A stretch of DNA of 64,000 nt from PALSA-505 sp036267135. Lineage in GTDB: Bacteria > Actinomycetota > Actinomycetes > Streptosporangiales > Streptosporangiaceae. The notes under the pieces are model-generated. The model was not told the DNA's origin and made no database searches. It saw only the letters and a program-made list of their open reading frames with translations. The position numbers were made by a program, and so were the translations under genes. Positions 24,136 through 32,087 of this stretch are shown here, one piece after another. Position 1 is the first letter of the stretch. Every line of letters starts with the position of its first letter. The stretch covers positions 1-64,000 of the forward strand of contig DATAWQ010000014.1 of the NCBI GenBank assembly GCA_036267135.1, read 5' to 3'.

Positions 24136-24449
24136 CTAGTGCGGCGCAGGTCGATATAGGTCGCGGCGCCGGGGCCGGCCGGCGGGGAGCCGGTCGGCGC
24201 GCACTCCAGGGTGACGACCTGGCCGGGCGCTACGTCAAGTTCGAGCTGAGGGCTGCGGGCCCAGCTGATCTTCATGAAGACGGTGTGCTTGCCCGGGGTG
24301 ACGGGCAGGTCGACGCGCTCGCCGTGCTTGATCGCCGCGACCTGCTCGCCGTCGATGACGACCTGGTAGCGGCGGAGCCGATCCTTCCAGCCGCCCGGCA
24401 CGCGGGACACCGTGATGGTGCTGGTGCTGGCTCCGGATGCTTCGGTCAT
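24132..24449 (-). CDS. Small beta-rich protein, last gene of the ESX-like cassette
   Basis: 105 residues from the ATG at 24449, with GGAAGGA upstream; its start overlaps the preceding stop (ATGA). Predicted strands read RRYQVVIDGEQVAAIKHG and VTPGKHTVFMKISW, reminiscent of PEGA-like or immunoglobulin-like modules. There is no signal peptide. Being last in a coupled series after WXG100-like genes, it may be a chaperone, immunity or coat factor for that secreted pair; this is inference only. Confidence 0.65.
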   Translation of the reverse strand: MTEASGASTSTITVSRVPGGWKDRLRRYQVVIDGEQVAAIKHGERVDLPVTPGKHTVFMKISWARSPQLELDVAPGQVVTLECAPTGSPPAGPGAATYIDLRRTS

Positions 24450-24958
24450 CGCGTCCTTCCGGTGCGGGCCGACGGGGCCCGGCGCTCGACCGGCCAGGCG
24501 CGACGGGCGCGGGCGGCGGCACGGCGCTGGGCCGGGGGCAGCTTTCTGGTCTCCCACCAGGCGGTGACCAGGCCATCCTCGTCGCGCATGTGCGGCGGCA
24601 CCAGGAATCGCGGCCGGTTGAACCAGACGATCGCGACGTTCAGCGCGATGCCGAACAGGCCGACGCCATAGAGCACGACGGCGGTGGTCAGGGCCGGGCC
24701 GAGCGTGTGTGTGGTGCCCGACGGGCCGAAGGCGACCGCGATGGTCGCGGCGCCGATGAACCCGACGCCGGCCCAGAGCCCGATCATGCCCCGCGTGACC
24801 CCGCGGCTGGTGGCGTAGCCGAACGGCAGCATCCGGCCGCCCCGCGTGATCATGTCAGCGTAGCCGGGATCGCGCCACGCCCTGATGCACAGCAGAGGAC
24901 CGAAAATGAGCGCGGCGGCCAGCATGATGATGCCCGCGACCAGTCCGCCGACCGACAT
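24446..24958 (-). CDS. Three-helix membrane protein in ESX-like cassette
   Basis: 170 residues from the ATG at 24958 (MSVGGLVAG). Three hydrophobic helices (about 3-25, 55-78 and 86-110) precede a basic C-terminal tail (RRAAARARRAW). Not recognised. It lies 59 bp after the large WXG100-like gene and overlaps the 105-residue gene by ATGA. A membrane partner, for example an immunity protein or docking factor, would fit the context. Confidence 0.65.
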   Translation of the reverse strand: MSVGGLVAGIIMLAAALIFGPLLCIRAWRDPGYADMITRGGRMLPFGYATSRGVTRGMIGLWAGVGFIGAATIAVAFGPSGTTHTLGPALTTAVVLYGVGLFGIALNVAIVWFNRPRFLVPPHMRDEDGLVTAWWETRKLPPAQRRAAARARRAWPVERRAPSARTGRTR

Positions 24959-25017
24959 GACGCCTACCCTACGGTCCTTCCCTGGCCGGAACCCAACCCG
25001 ACGGCGATGCGGCGGGA

Positions 25018-26112
25018 CTAGCCAAAGATGTCGCCCATCAGGTGGTTGAACTCGCCGCTGGCGAAGAAGCCCACCCCGGCGCCGACCAGCGCGCCCACGC
25101 CGCCGCCGATGAGCGTGCCCTCCGGCCCGATGACCGAGCCGATGGCCGCGCCGGTCTCGGTGCCGGCCCAGGTGGTGCCCCACCCGATCGCAGTGTCGCC
25201 GACCGCGTCGGTGGCCGCCTCGCCCGCGTTGTGGGTCTGCTGGTAAACGCCGGCGGCGGTGAGCAAGGCCCCCGCGCCGAGCAGGAACTTGCCACCGAGT
25301 TCCACCCCGTCGCTGCGGCCGAGTTCGCCCAGTTCCTGCCAGGTGCTGTTGTGGGAGAGCAGGCTCATGATCTTCGCGCCCTCGGGGTCACCTTCGCGCA
25401 GCAGCTTGCTGGCCTTGGTGGTCAGGGCGCCGATGGCGGCGGACCCGCCCTGGCCCGCGCCGACGACCGAATCGATCCCGCTGGCGATGGCGACCAGCGA
25501 ACTCTCCCAGTCGCTGCCCTTGCCGGTGCCGGGGAACGGCAGGCCGTTGAGCTGGCCCGCGGCCGCGGAGCGGATCTGGTTCGCGTCGCTGATGGCGGCC
25601 GAGTAGTACGTCTGGTACCACTGCAGCCAGACGGCGGCTTCCTTCGATGCGGTGGTGGTGCCGGGGGCCAGGCAGACTTCCTCCGGCTTGCCCTCGGCCT
25701 CGATCGGGGCGCCGTGCGACTTGGCTTTGGCCGCGGCCTGCTCAAGCTCGCTCTCGATCTTCGACAGGGCCACCGCGAGCGCGTCGATGATCTCGCCCGC
25801 GTCTTCGATCAGCGCGGACAGCGCGTGCGCCGCCTCGGCGTCCGCGTCGTAGGCGTTGCTGAACGCGGTCGCCGCGGCGCCCGTCCACTTGGCCGCTCCA
25901 ACCAGGCTGCTCACCTGGCTGTCGAGCGCGCTGGTCACGCCGCTGATGTCGGGCACGTACCCGTACAGCGTGGCGGCCAGCGCCGACACCGCGCGGATGT
26001 CGCCGCCGATCCAGTTGTAGGAGAACGAGGCCAGCGCGGACACCGAGGTCGCGCCGTTCGCCGGGCAGGACAGCGGGGGGCCACCGCCACCGGGGGCTGC
26101 CGCATCGGTCAT
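25018..26112 (-). CDS. WXG100-like protein with glycine-zipper C-terminus (putative type VII substrate)
   Basis: 364 residues. Residues ~40-130 are helical with a W-x-G turn (KWTGAAATAF), as in WXG100/LXG proteins. Residues ~95-180 form a second helical hairpin. The C-terminal ~90 residues hold glycine-zipper helices (GTETGAAIGSVIGPEGTLIG), which can insert into membranes. This architecture, preceded by a 112-residue ESX-like protein, fits a secreted type VII effector or scaffold. No catalytic toxin motif is visible. No EccC ATPase or other secretion gene is in the window. Confidence 0.7.
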   Translation of the reverse strand: MTDAAAPGGGGPPLSCPANGATSVSALASFSYNWIGGDIRAVSALAATLYGYVPDISGVTSALDSQVSSLVGAAKWTGAAATAFSNAYDADAEAAHALSALIEDAGEIIDALAVALSKIESELEQAAAKAKSHGAPIEAEGKPEEVCLAPGTTTASKEAAVWLQWYQTYYSAAISDANQIRSAAAGQLNGLPFPGTGKGSDWESSLVAIASGIDSVVGAGQGGSAAIGALTTKASKLLREGDPEGAKIMSLLSHNSTWQELGELGRSDGVELGGKFLLGAGALLTAAGVYQQTHNAGEAATDAVGDTAIGWGTTWAGTETGAAIGSVIGPEGTLIGGGVGALVGAGVGFFASGEFNHLMGDIFG

Positions 26113-26135
26113 CGCGTCGTCCTTCCGGTGCCGGT

Positions 26136-26474
26136 TTACTTGCCCACGGGGTGCGGTGTGGCCGGGACCGGCGCGAGCGCGTTAGACAGGTCCTGGCTGA
26201 GCTGGGCCATGGTGAGCTCGTTGTTGTTGTAATTGTCGTGCGCCTGGGCGAGCTTCTTGCCGTGCGCGGCCATCGCCTGGGACAGCGCCTGGGTCAGCGC
26301 GCCGATCTTGCTCACCGTCGAGTGCATGGCACCGTCGATCGTGCCGCTGCCGGCGTCGGGGACCGGCGGGCCACCCGCGGGGACCAGCCCGGCCAGCTTC
26401 TTCGACTCGGAGTCGAACGCGCTCGCCGCGCTCGACAGATCGGACATCACCACACTGAATCCACCGCCGCTCAC
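26136..26474 (-). CDS. Small WXG100/ESX-like protein
   Basis: 112 residues, mostly helical: VVMSDLSSAASAFDSESKKL then SKIGALTQALSQAMAAHG and a third helix. It has the size and helix-turn-helix layout of WXG100 partners, although the central WxG is replaced (PDAGSGTIDG). It starts 23 bp before the large WXG100-like gene on the same strand. Likely forms a heterodimer with it for type VII export. Confidence in the family is moderate. Confidence 0.65.
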   Translation of the reverse strand: MSGGGFSVVMSDLSSAASAFDSESKKLAGLVPAGGPPVPDAGSGTIDGAMHSTVSKIGALTQALSQAMAAHGKKLAQAHDNYNNNELTMAQLSQDLSNALAPVPATPHPVGK

Positions 26475-26626
26475 GGCTGGCCTCCTCAGTTATCCGCGCT
26501 CGATCACCACACCGGCCACGTTACGGGTCCGCATACCGGCCGTTCTAGTGACAACCCGACCACCCAATGATGTCCCATCATCCGATCATCCCGGCTCACG
26601 TTCAACGAGATCAACCAGAAAATGGC

Positions 26627-26785
26627 ATGAGATGCTTGCTGACCCTCGCCACCCAGGCAGGTACCGGCCCGGAGCGGTTGGAGAAGCTAAGGGCGGCCAA
26701 GGCGGAGAAGTGCGGGGGGTTCGCCAACCGGATCGTCTGGCTTGGCAACCGGCAGGGGGCCCGCCTAGGACTTGAGGACTGCTAG
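26627..26785 (+). pseudogene. C-terminal remnant of a MazG-like/phosphoribosyl-ATP pyrophosphohydrolase-type protein
   Basis: The frame reads GPERLEKLRAAKAEKCGGF then ANRIVWLGNR. It resembles the C-terminal end (…RxAKxxxRGGFxxRI…) of small actinobacterial NTP pyrophosphohydrolases of about 105 residues. The preceding ~70 catalytic residues are absent, so only the last third remains. Recognition is by eye on a short motif. Confidence 0.45.
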
Positions 26786-27051
26786 CCGTCGCTGCGGGCG
26801 GTACGGGCGGCGGCGGTTTTGATGGCTACCTCTTCGAGGTACTGGCGCGCCTGGGCGCGGGTGCTGATGTTCGCGACCCGGGCGTTGATGGCGGGCTGCT
26901 GCGACCTGCGCGAGCCTGGGCGCCACGTCGCCGACCATCACCCCGTTCAACGGCGAGCAGCACGCGGGCATCCAGGTCCTGAACACCGCCAACTTCCCCG
27001 ACAACGCCGGCCCCTTGTCACACGTGGACCGGTAACCCATAAGCTCAAAGA
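26786..27051. other. Degenerate gap with possible gene remnants next to tRNA-Ala
   Basis: No intact gene is visible. On the minus strand a short C-terminal-like fragment (RAQARQYLEEVAIKTAAART, ending at a stop near 26783) can be read. On the plus strand a fragment with SPTITPFNGEQHAGI ends at a TAA near 27032. Both look like scars of deleted genes, common beside tRNAs. Confidence 0.35.
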
Positions 27052-27077
27052 GCCCGGTTCCACGATCGGAACCGGGC
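27052..27077 (-). terminator. Intrinsic terminator of tRNA-Ala transcript
   Basis: GCCCGGTTCC and GGAACCGGGC form a perfect 10-bp stem with a 6-nt loop; on the minus strand a TCTTTGAG tail follows. It lies 10 bp past the tRNA 3' end. Confidence 0.8.
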
Positions 27078-27087
27078 CCTGATCGCG

Positions 27088-27160
27088 TGGAGCCAAGGAG
27101 ACTTGAACTCCTGACCTCCTGGATGCAAACCAGGCGCTCTTCCAACTGAGCTATGGCCCC
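27088..27160 (-). tRNA. tRNA-Ala(TGC)
   Basis: 73 nt. The acceptor stem GGGGCCA pairs with TGGCTCC (one G-T pair); D-arm, anticodon stem CCTGG/CCAGG and T-arm with GTTCAAG are all present. The anticodon loop TTTGCAT gives TGC (Ala). CCA is not encoded. In many actinomycetes this gene follows tRNA-Ile directly; here the two are ~6.3 kb apart. Confidence 0.95.
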
Positions 27161-27233
27161 GCTGACGTTGCCGTCGACCCTCCCAGAGTACCGGGCGCCC
27201 GCCCCGCCCGCGATCGCGCGAGCCACCCGGCGT

Positions 27234-27929
27234 TCAGGCCACCAGGTCGGGCAGTTCCGCGATGCTCTCGACCAGGTGGGTCGCCCCGGCTCGGCGCAAC
27301 CGGGTCGCGGTATGCGGCCCGGTCAGCACGCCGACGAGGACCTGCGCCCCGGCCCGACGCCCCGCCACGATCCCGCTCTCCGTCCCAAAAGCCACCGCCA
27401 CCTCCCGCACGTCCCCGACCCCGAGCCGCAGCAGGGCAGTCAGCAGGAGATCGGGCCAGGGGAAGCCGCGCTCCGCGTCGTCGGGGGACAGGGACAGATC
27501 GCACCGTCCCCGCCATCCGACCGTGTCGAGCACCAGCTTGAGCATGTCCCGGGACAGGCTGGTCACCAGGCAGGTCTTGATCCCCGAGCCGGCCAGCTTG
27601 TCGATGGTCTCGTTCGCCCCCGCGCGGGCGGTGAGCCCGTGCCGGTTGACCGCGGCCCGGTAGGAACGGTCGAAGCCCAGGCTCGCGGCCTGGGCGCGCG
27701 CGGCGTGGTCAGGAAACAGCGAACCGAATATGTCCGGGTTGGACTGCCCCCGGGTCCGGCTGACCTGCGTCATGCACCGTGCGTAGTCACTCGTCCCAGG
27801 GACCACGCCCTGGGTGGCGATCGCCTCGGCGAACGACCGCTCGACCAGGCTGTCCTGGCCGGGGCCGTCCACCACGGTCGTGCCGATCAGGCCGCAGCAC
27901 ACCATGCAGACGTGCGGCTGGCTGCTCAC
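27234..27929 (-). CDS. HAD-superfamily protein lacking catalytic aspartates (pseudoenzyme)
   Basis: 231 residues from the GTG at 27929, with AAGGAG 5 nt upstream. The fold matches phosphonatase-like HAD hydrolases: GTTVVDG, a helical cap, LVTSLSR (motif II) and AGAQVLVGVLTG at the end. Motif I should read DxxGTT but reads GLIGTT, so the nucleophilic Asp is replaced by Gly13. Motif IV, normally GDxxxD, reads FGTESGIV. Hydrolase activity is therefore unlikely; a binding or regulatory role is possible. The frame is intact, so this is not simple decay. It lies between tRNA-Ala and the DLW-39 gene. Confidence 0.75.
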   Translation of the reverse strand: MSSQPHVCMVCCGLIGTTVVDGPGQDSLVERSFAEAIATQGVVPGTSDYARCMTQVSRTRGQSNPDIFGSLFPDHAARAQAASLGFDRSYRAAVNRHGLTARAGANETIDKLAGSGIKTCLVTSLSRDMLKLVLDTVGWRGRCDLSLSPDDAERGFPWPDLLLTALLRLGVGDVREVAVAFGTESGIVAGRRAGAQVLVGVLTGPHTATRLRRAGATHLVESIAELPDLVA

Positions 27930-27989
27930 CTGATCTCCTTCTGCCGCCGGGCTCAGATCCACGCGTGGATCCCGAGCCCGGCGGTGCCG

Positions 27990-28112
27990 TCATTCGTCGT
28001 CGCCGGTGGTGGCCTCGGTCCACAGGTCGAGCTCGGCGCGGTCACCCTGCACCTTCCGCCAGAGGGCGAACGCACCCATGCCGACCAGGGCAACGAGGAG
28101 CAACTTCTTCAC
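27990..28112 (-). CDS. DLW-39 family small membrane protein
   Basis: 40 residues from the GTG at 28112, with AAGGAG upstream. One hydrophobic helix (about 4-17) is followed by WRKVQGDRAELDLWTEAT; the DLW(T/x)EAT ending names the family. It is a conserved actinobacterial protein of unknown function, usually close to gyrA and the Ile/Ala tRNA genes, as here. Confidence 0.88.
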   Translation of the reverse strand: MKKLLLVALVGMGAFALWRKVQGDRAELDLWTEATTGDDE

Positions 28113-28195
28113 GATCAGGACTCCTTCAACAGGCTGATGACCGGGCCTTCCCGGCCGCGCTGAGCGATGTCTGGCCAGCCTAGCAAGCCGCCGCT

Positions 28196-29803
28196 TTACC
28201 GCGGCCTTACCGTGCGACTCTCGTCCCAAACCGGCTCGCTGGCCTCATACACATCGCCATCGGCGCCGAAGACCAGGAACCGGTCGAACGACCGCGCCAG
28301 CCACCGGTCGTGCGTCACCGCGAGCACCACGCCCGCATACGACTCGAGCCCGGCCTGCAAGGCCTCGGCGCTGGCCAGGTCGAGGTTGTCGGTCGGCTCG
28401 TCGAGCAGCAGCAACGTCGCCCCCGACAGTTCCAGCAGCAGAATCTGGAGCCGAGCCTGCTGGCCACCGGACAGGGTAATGAACGGCTGCGCCGCGCAAT
28501 GCTGCAGCTCGTAGCGCGCGAGAGCGGCCATGGCCTCGTTCCTGAGCAGCGCGTGCTCGACCATCAGCACATCGACTGGCGTCCGTCCGGCCAGGTCAGG
28601 TCGCTCGTGCGTCTGGGCGAACAGCCCGGGCGAGATCCGGGCCCCGAGCCGCCAGCCGCCGGTGTGCGCTATCGGCTCGCCGGCCAGCAGCCGGAGCAGC
28701 GTTGATTTGCCCGAGCCGTTCGAGCCGAGCACAGCCACCCGCTCGCCGAACCACACTTCCAGGCTGAACGGGTTCATCAGCCCGGTCAGCTCCAGGTTCT
28801 CGCAGATCACCGCCCGCTTCCCGGTGCGGGAGCCGCGCAGCCGCATCCGGATGTTCTGCTCGCGTGGCGCCAGCTCGGGCGGCCCGGCGTCCTCGAACCG
28901 GCGCAGCCTGGTCTCGGCCGCCTGCAGCCGGGAGGCCATGTCGGAGTTGTATTTGGCCTTCTGCCGGTACATGCGCACCAGCTCTTTGAGCTTCTCGTGC
29001 TCTTCGTCCCAGCGACGGCGCAGTTCGTCCAGGCGGGCGATCCGGTCGGTGCGGGCCTGCGCGTAGCTGGCGAACCCGCCGCCGTGAATCCAGGCGCCGC
29101 CGTCTTCGACCGTGATGATCCGCTCCGCGCAGTTGGCCAGCAACTCCCGGTCGTGGCTGACCAGCAGGACGGTCTTGGGTGTCGCGGCGAGCTGGCGTTC
29201 CAGCCACTGCTTGGCCGGCACGTCCAGGTAGTTGTCCGGCTCATCGAGCAGCAGCACCTCGGCCGGCCCGCGCAGCAGCAGTTCGAGCACCAGCCGCTTG
29301 CGCTCGCCGCCGGACAGGGTGTTCGTGTCCCGCCACCGGCACCGCTCGTAACCGATGCCGAGCGCGGCCACCGTGCAGGCGTCCCACAGCACCTCGGCGT
29401 CGTATCCGCCCGCGTCGCCCCACTCCGCCAGCGCCGCGGCGTAGCGGAGCTGGGTGGGCTCGTCGTCCTTCTCCATCATGACTAGCTCGGCGGCGTCAAG
29501 GCGCGCGGCGGCCGCCTTGACCCGGGGTGGGGACACCGAGACGAGCAGGTCCCGCACGGTGGGCTCATCGCCGGGACCGCCGACGAACTGGCGCATCACC
29601 CCGAGTCCGCCGCTGACGCTGATCGTGCCGGCCTGCGGCGGCAGGTCGCCGGAGATCATCCGCATCAGCGTGGTCTTCCCGGCGCCGTTGGGGCCGATCA
29701 GGGCGGCGGTCGTGCCCTCGCCCACGCGGAACGAGATGTCGTCCAGCAGCACCCGGCCGTCGGGCAGTGTGTGGCTAAGGTGCGCCGCCGTGATGTGCCC
29801 CAC
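28196..29803 (-). CDS. ABC-F family ATPase
   Basis: 535 residues from the GTG at 29803, behind GGGGAGGGGAG. Two ABC domains lie in one chain: Walker A GPNGAGKTT and signature LSGGERKR with LLLDEPDNYLD in the first, then GSNGSGKST, LSGGQQARL and LLLDEPTDNLD in the second. A charged helical linker separates them. No transmembrane segment is present, so this is a ribosome-associated ABC-F protein rather than a transporter. Members resolve stalled ribosomes or protect against ribosome-targeting antibiotics. The first-domain EPDNYLD differs from the usual EPTNHLD. It is divergent from the DUF1707 gene. Confidence 0.9.
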   Translation of the reverse strand: MGHITAAHLSHTLPDGRVLLDDISFRVGEGTTAALIGPNGAGKTTLMRMISGDLPPQAGTISVSGGLGVMRQFVGGPGDEPTVRDLLVSVSPPRVKAAAARLDAAELVMMEKDDEPTQLRYAAALAEWGDAGGYDAEVLWDACTVAALGIGYERCRWRDTNTLSGGERKRLVLELLLRGPAEVLLLDEPDNYLDVPAKQWLERQLAATPKTVLLVSHDRELLANCAERIITVEDGGAWIHGGGFASYAQARTDRIARLDELRRRWDEEHEKLKELVRMYRQKAKYNSDMASRLQAAETRLRRFEDAGPPELAPREQNIRMRLRGSRTGKRAVICENLELTGLMNPFSLEVWFGERVAVLGSNGSGKSTLLRLLAGEPIAHTGGWRLGARISPGLFAQTHERPDLAGRTPVDVLMVEHALLRNEAMAALARYELQHCAAQPFITLSGGQQARLQILLLELSGATLLLLDEPTDNLDLASAEALQAGLESYAGVVLAVTHDRWLARSFDRFLVFGADGDVYEASEPVWDESRTVRPR

Positions 29804-29875
29804 TGCTCCCCTCCCCAATAGGCCATCGGGGGGGCGGACTATCGCAACCACCCCCGTTAGGCCGACAATAGCCGG

Positions 29876-30490
29876 GTGCACCCCGAACCTTTCAACGCAA
29901 ATTCCCGGCTGCGAGCGTCCGACGCCGACCGTGAAGAAGCCGCCGCTGTGCTGAATTCCGCCCTCGCCGAGGGCAGGCTCACCGTGGCCGAGCACTCCGA
30001 ACGGCTGGACGGCATCTACGACGCCAAGACGCACGCGCAGATCGCGCCGCTGGTCGACGACCTGCCCGCCAAGGGCAGCGCCGTGGCCCGCGCGGCGCGC
30101 ACCGACGTAGAGCCCGCCAGCGGCAAGTCGCAGCAGATCATCGCGATCTTCGGCGGGGCCTCGCGCAAGGGCAATTGGCATCCGTCCCGGAAGATGAACG
30201 CCGTGACCATCTTCGGCGGCGCGGAGTTGGACTTCCGCGACGTGCAGCAGTTCCCGGCGGACGAGATCACGCTGAACTGCACGTGCATCTTCGGCGGGAT
30301 CGACATCACGGTGCCACCGGAGATGCGGATCGTCGACTCGGGCATCGCCATCTTCGGCGGCCGCGACATCAGCTCCTCCGACGGGCCCGAGTTTGACACC
30401 CCCAACGGCCCGGTGCTGCGCCTCACCGGCTTCACGATGTTCGGCGGAGTCAGCGCCAAGCGCAAGCGCCGCAAGGAAAAGCGCCGCTGA
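29876..30490 (+). CDS. DUF1707/LiaF-like envelope-stress protein
   Basis: 204 residues. The N-terminal DUF1707 domain reads LRASDADREEAAAVLNSAL then GRLTVAEHSERLDGIYDAKT. The rest (~85-190) contains four strands with the repeated motif xxIFGGxxxx, as in the LiaF C-terminal (cell-wall-active antibiotics response) domain, a beta-helix. There is no transmembrane helix. Probably senses or modulates membrane or wall stress. It starts 72 bp from the divergent ABC-F gene, an arrangement consistent with antibiotic response. Confidence 0.85.
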   Translation: MHPEPFNANSRLRASDADREEAAAVLNSALAEGRLTVAEHSERLDGIYDAKTHAQIAPLVDDLPAKGSAVARAARTDVEPASGKSQQIIAIFGGASRKGNWHPSRKMNAVTIFGGAELDFRDVQQFPADEITLNCTCIFGGIDITVPPEMRIVDSGIAIFGGRDISSSDGPEFDTPNGPVLRLTGFTMFGGVSAKRKRRKEKRR

Positions 30491-30497
30491 CCCACGC

Positions 30498-31358
30498 CTA
30501 CCGCCGGGCGCGCTGGGGGTAGGCGGGCAGTTCGATGTCGGCGGCCTTGGCGAACTGCTTGGCCACCAGGTTCCGCACCGGCCAGCGGCCCATCATCCGC
30601 ATCGACGCGGCGCGCATCGCGATCATGACCGCGCTGTTCGGCGCGTATCCGGCCACTCCGCCGGGGGGCAAATCCTGCGCGCCGCCGACATAGGGGCGCA
30701 TGATCTGGTCATACCGGGCGAAGGCCGTCCGGTGATCGCCGTCGGCGGCGGCCAGTTCCCCGGCCAGCACGTACGCGCCCACCAGGGCCAGGCTGGTGCC
30801 CAGTCCGGTCAGCGGGGTGGGGCAGTAGCCCGCGTCGCCGAGCAGCACCGCCCGCCCGCTCGACCACCGGTCGAGCTGCACCTGACCCACCTGCTCGAAG
30901 AAGAAGTCGGGCGCCTCGCGCATGTCCTTCAGCAGGCCGGGAACCTCCCAGCGCACGCCGGCGAACCTCGACTCCAGGATGTCCATCTGGCGGCCGGTGT
31001 CGCGGCGGTCGTACTCGATGACCTCGGAGCGGAAGCTCAGCCCGGCCTTGATCTCCCCGGGCAGCCGGCCTGGCCGCATCGACGCCACCAGCCCGCCGGG
31101 CGCGTTGTACATGAGGAACCAGCCGTCTAGCTGATAGCGGGCCGGCGAGGGCGCCTTCTCGAACGTGACGGTGACGCCGTCTTCGTCCTGGTCGAGTCCG
31201 CTGATCGAGTCGTCGAAGATGTACTCCACCTCCGGCGCGGTCGCGGCGTACAGCACCTCGGCCAGGTCGCCGCGCAGCACCTCGATCTCGGACACGACCC
31301 CCTCGCCGCCGAACAGGTCGGTGGGCATCCGGGCCGTGAGCCGGCCGGAGGCGCCATC
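30498..31358 (-). pseudogene. FAD-dependent monooxygenase lacking its N-terminal FAD-binding motif
   Basis: About 287 codons. From MPTDLFGGEGV and IEVLRGDLAEVLYAAT through VLLGDAGYCPTPLTGLGTSLAL (the GD motif) to the C-terminus it matches PHBH-like flavin monooxygenases of ~390-410 residues. The first ~75 residues, including GxGxxG, are missing. The upstream frame is only the shadow of the divergent tetR gene starting at 31380. A deletion or insertion joined tetR to the middle of the monooxygenase, so the product should not bind FAD normally. Confidence 0.7.
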
Positions 31359-31379
31359 CACCACACCGCCCCCGAGTCC

Positions 31380-32087
31380 GTGCTCACCACCGGCCGAATC
31401 GTGGCCGCGGCCATTACGGTCGCCGACACCGAAGGCCTGGCCGCGGTGTCCATGCGCCGGGTCGCGGCCGAACTCGGGGTGGCGGCCATGTCGCTGTACC
31501 GGCACGTGGCGGACAAGGACACGCTGGTTCTGCGGATGATCGACGCCGAGTTCGGCGAGTTGAGCCTGCCCAGCGACCCACCACCGGGATGGCGCGAGCG
31601 GCTCGAGTTCGCGGCGCGGGCGCTGTGGGCGATGTTCCGCCGTCACCCGTGGATGGCCCAGGCGCTGTCGGTGACCCGGCCTCAGCTGCTGACGTCCACC
31701 CTGGCCGCCGGCGAATGGATGCTGGCCGCGCTGGACGGGCACGGCCTCGACCTGGCCACCATGTTCACCGCGCACATCACCCTGTTCACCTACATCCGCG
31801 GTACCGCCGTGCACCTGGAATACGAGGCCGACGCGGAGGCGGCCACCGGCCTGAACGCCGACGAGTTCATGGACACCCAGGTGGCCAGGATCCAGTCGAT
31901 GATCGCGGCCGGGGAGTTCGCAGTGCTGGGGCGCCTCACCGAGACCGCGTACGACTTCAACCTGGACACCGTGTTCGAGTTCGGCCTGCAGCGCCTGCTC
32001 GACGGCTACGCGGTCCTGATCGACGGTGCCGGGCTCACCAGTGCTGGCGATGCACCATCTCCTCCAGCGGGCGGCGCCGGGACCTGA
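31380..32087 (+). CDS. TetR/AcrR-family repressor
   Basis: 235 residues from a GTG. The helix-turn-helix spans ~5-50 (VSMRRVAAELGVAAMSLYRH), followed by a tetracycline-repressor-like C-terminal ligand domain (ALWAMFRRHPWMAQALSVTR). It probably represses neighbouring genes; the original divergent target may be the monooxygenase, now truncated. The start is only ~20 bp from the monooxygenase remnant, so little promoter is left. Its 3' end overlaps the convergent nitroreductase gene by 53 bp. Confidence 0.85.
   Translation: MLTTGRIVAAAITVADTEGLAAVSMRRVAAELGVAAMSLYRHVADKDTLVLRMIDAEFGELSLPSDPPPGWRERLEFAARALWAMFRRHPWMAQALSVTRPQLLTSTLAAGEWMLAALDGHGLDLATMFTAHITLFTYIRGTAVHLEYEADAEAATGLNADEFMDTQVARIQSMIAAGEFAVLGRLTETAYDFNLDTVFEFGLQRLLDGYAVLIDGAGLTSAGDAPSPPAGGAGT

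Noticed and set aside
26889..27032. DyP-peroxidase-like fragment (PFNGEQHAGI)
   Set aside because: Similarity rests on about ten residues and the rest does not fit the family, so it is not listed as a named pseudogene.
29803..30181. N-terminal extension of the ABC-F ORF
   Set aside because: Antisense to the DUF1707 gene; the GTG at 29803 has a strong ribosome site and fits ABC-F N-termini.
31358..31814. N-terminal 152 codons of the 438-codon minus-strand monooxygenase ORF
   Set aside because: This part is antisense to tetR and shows no FAD-binding motif, so the real monooxygenase remnant begins near 31358.
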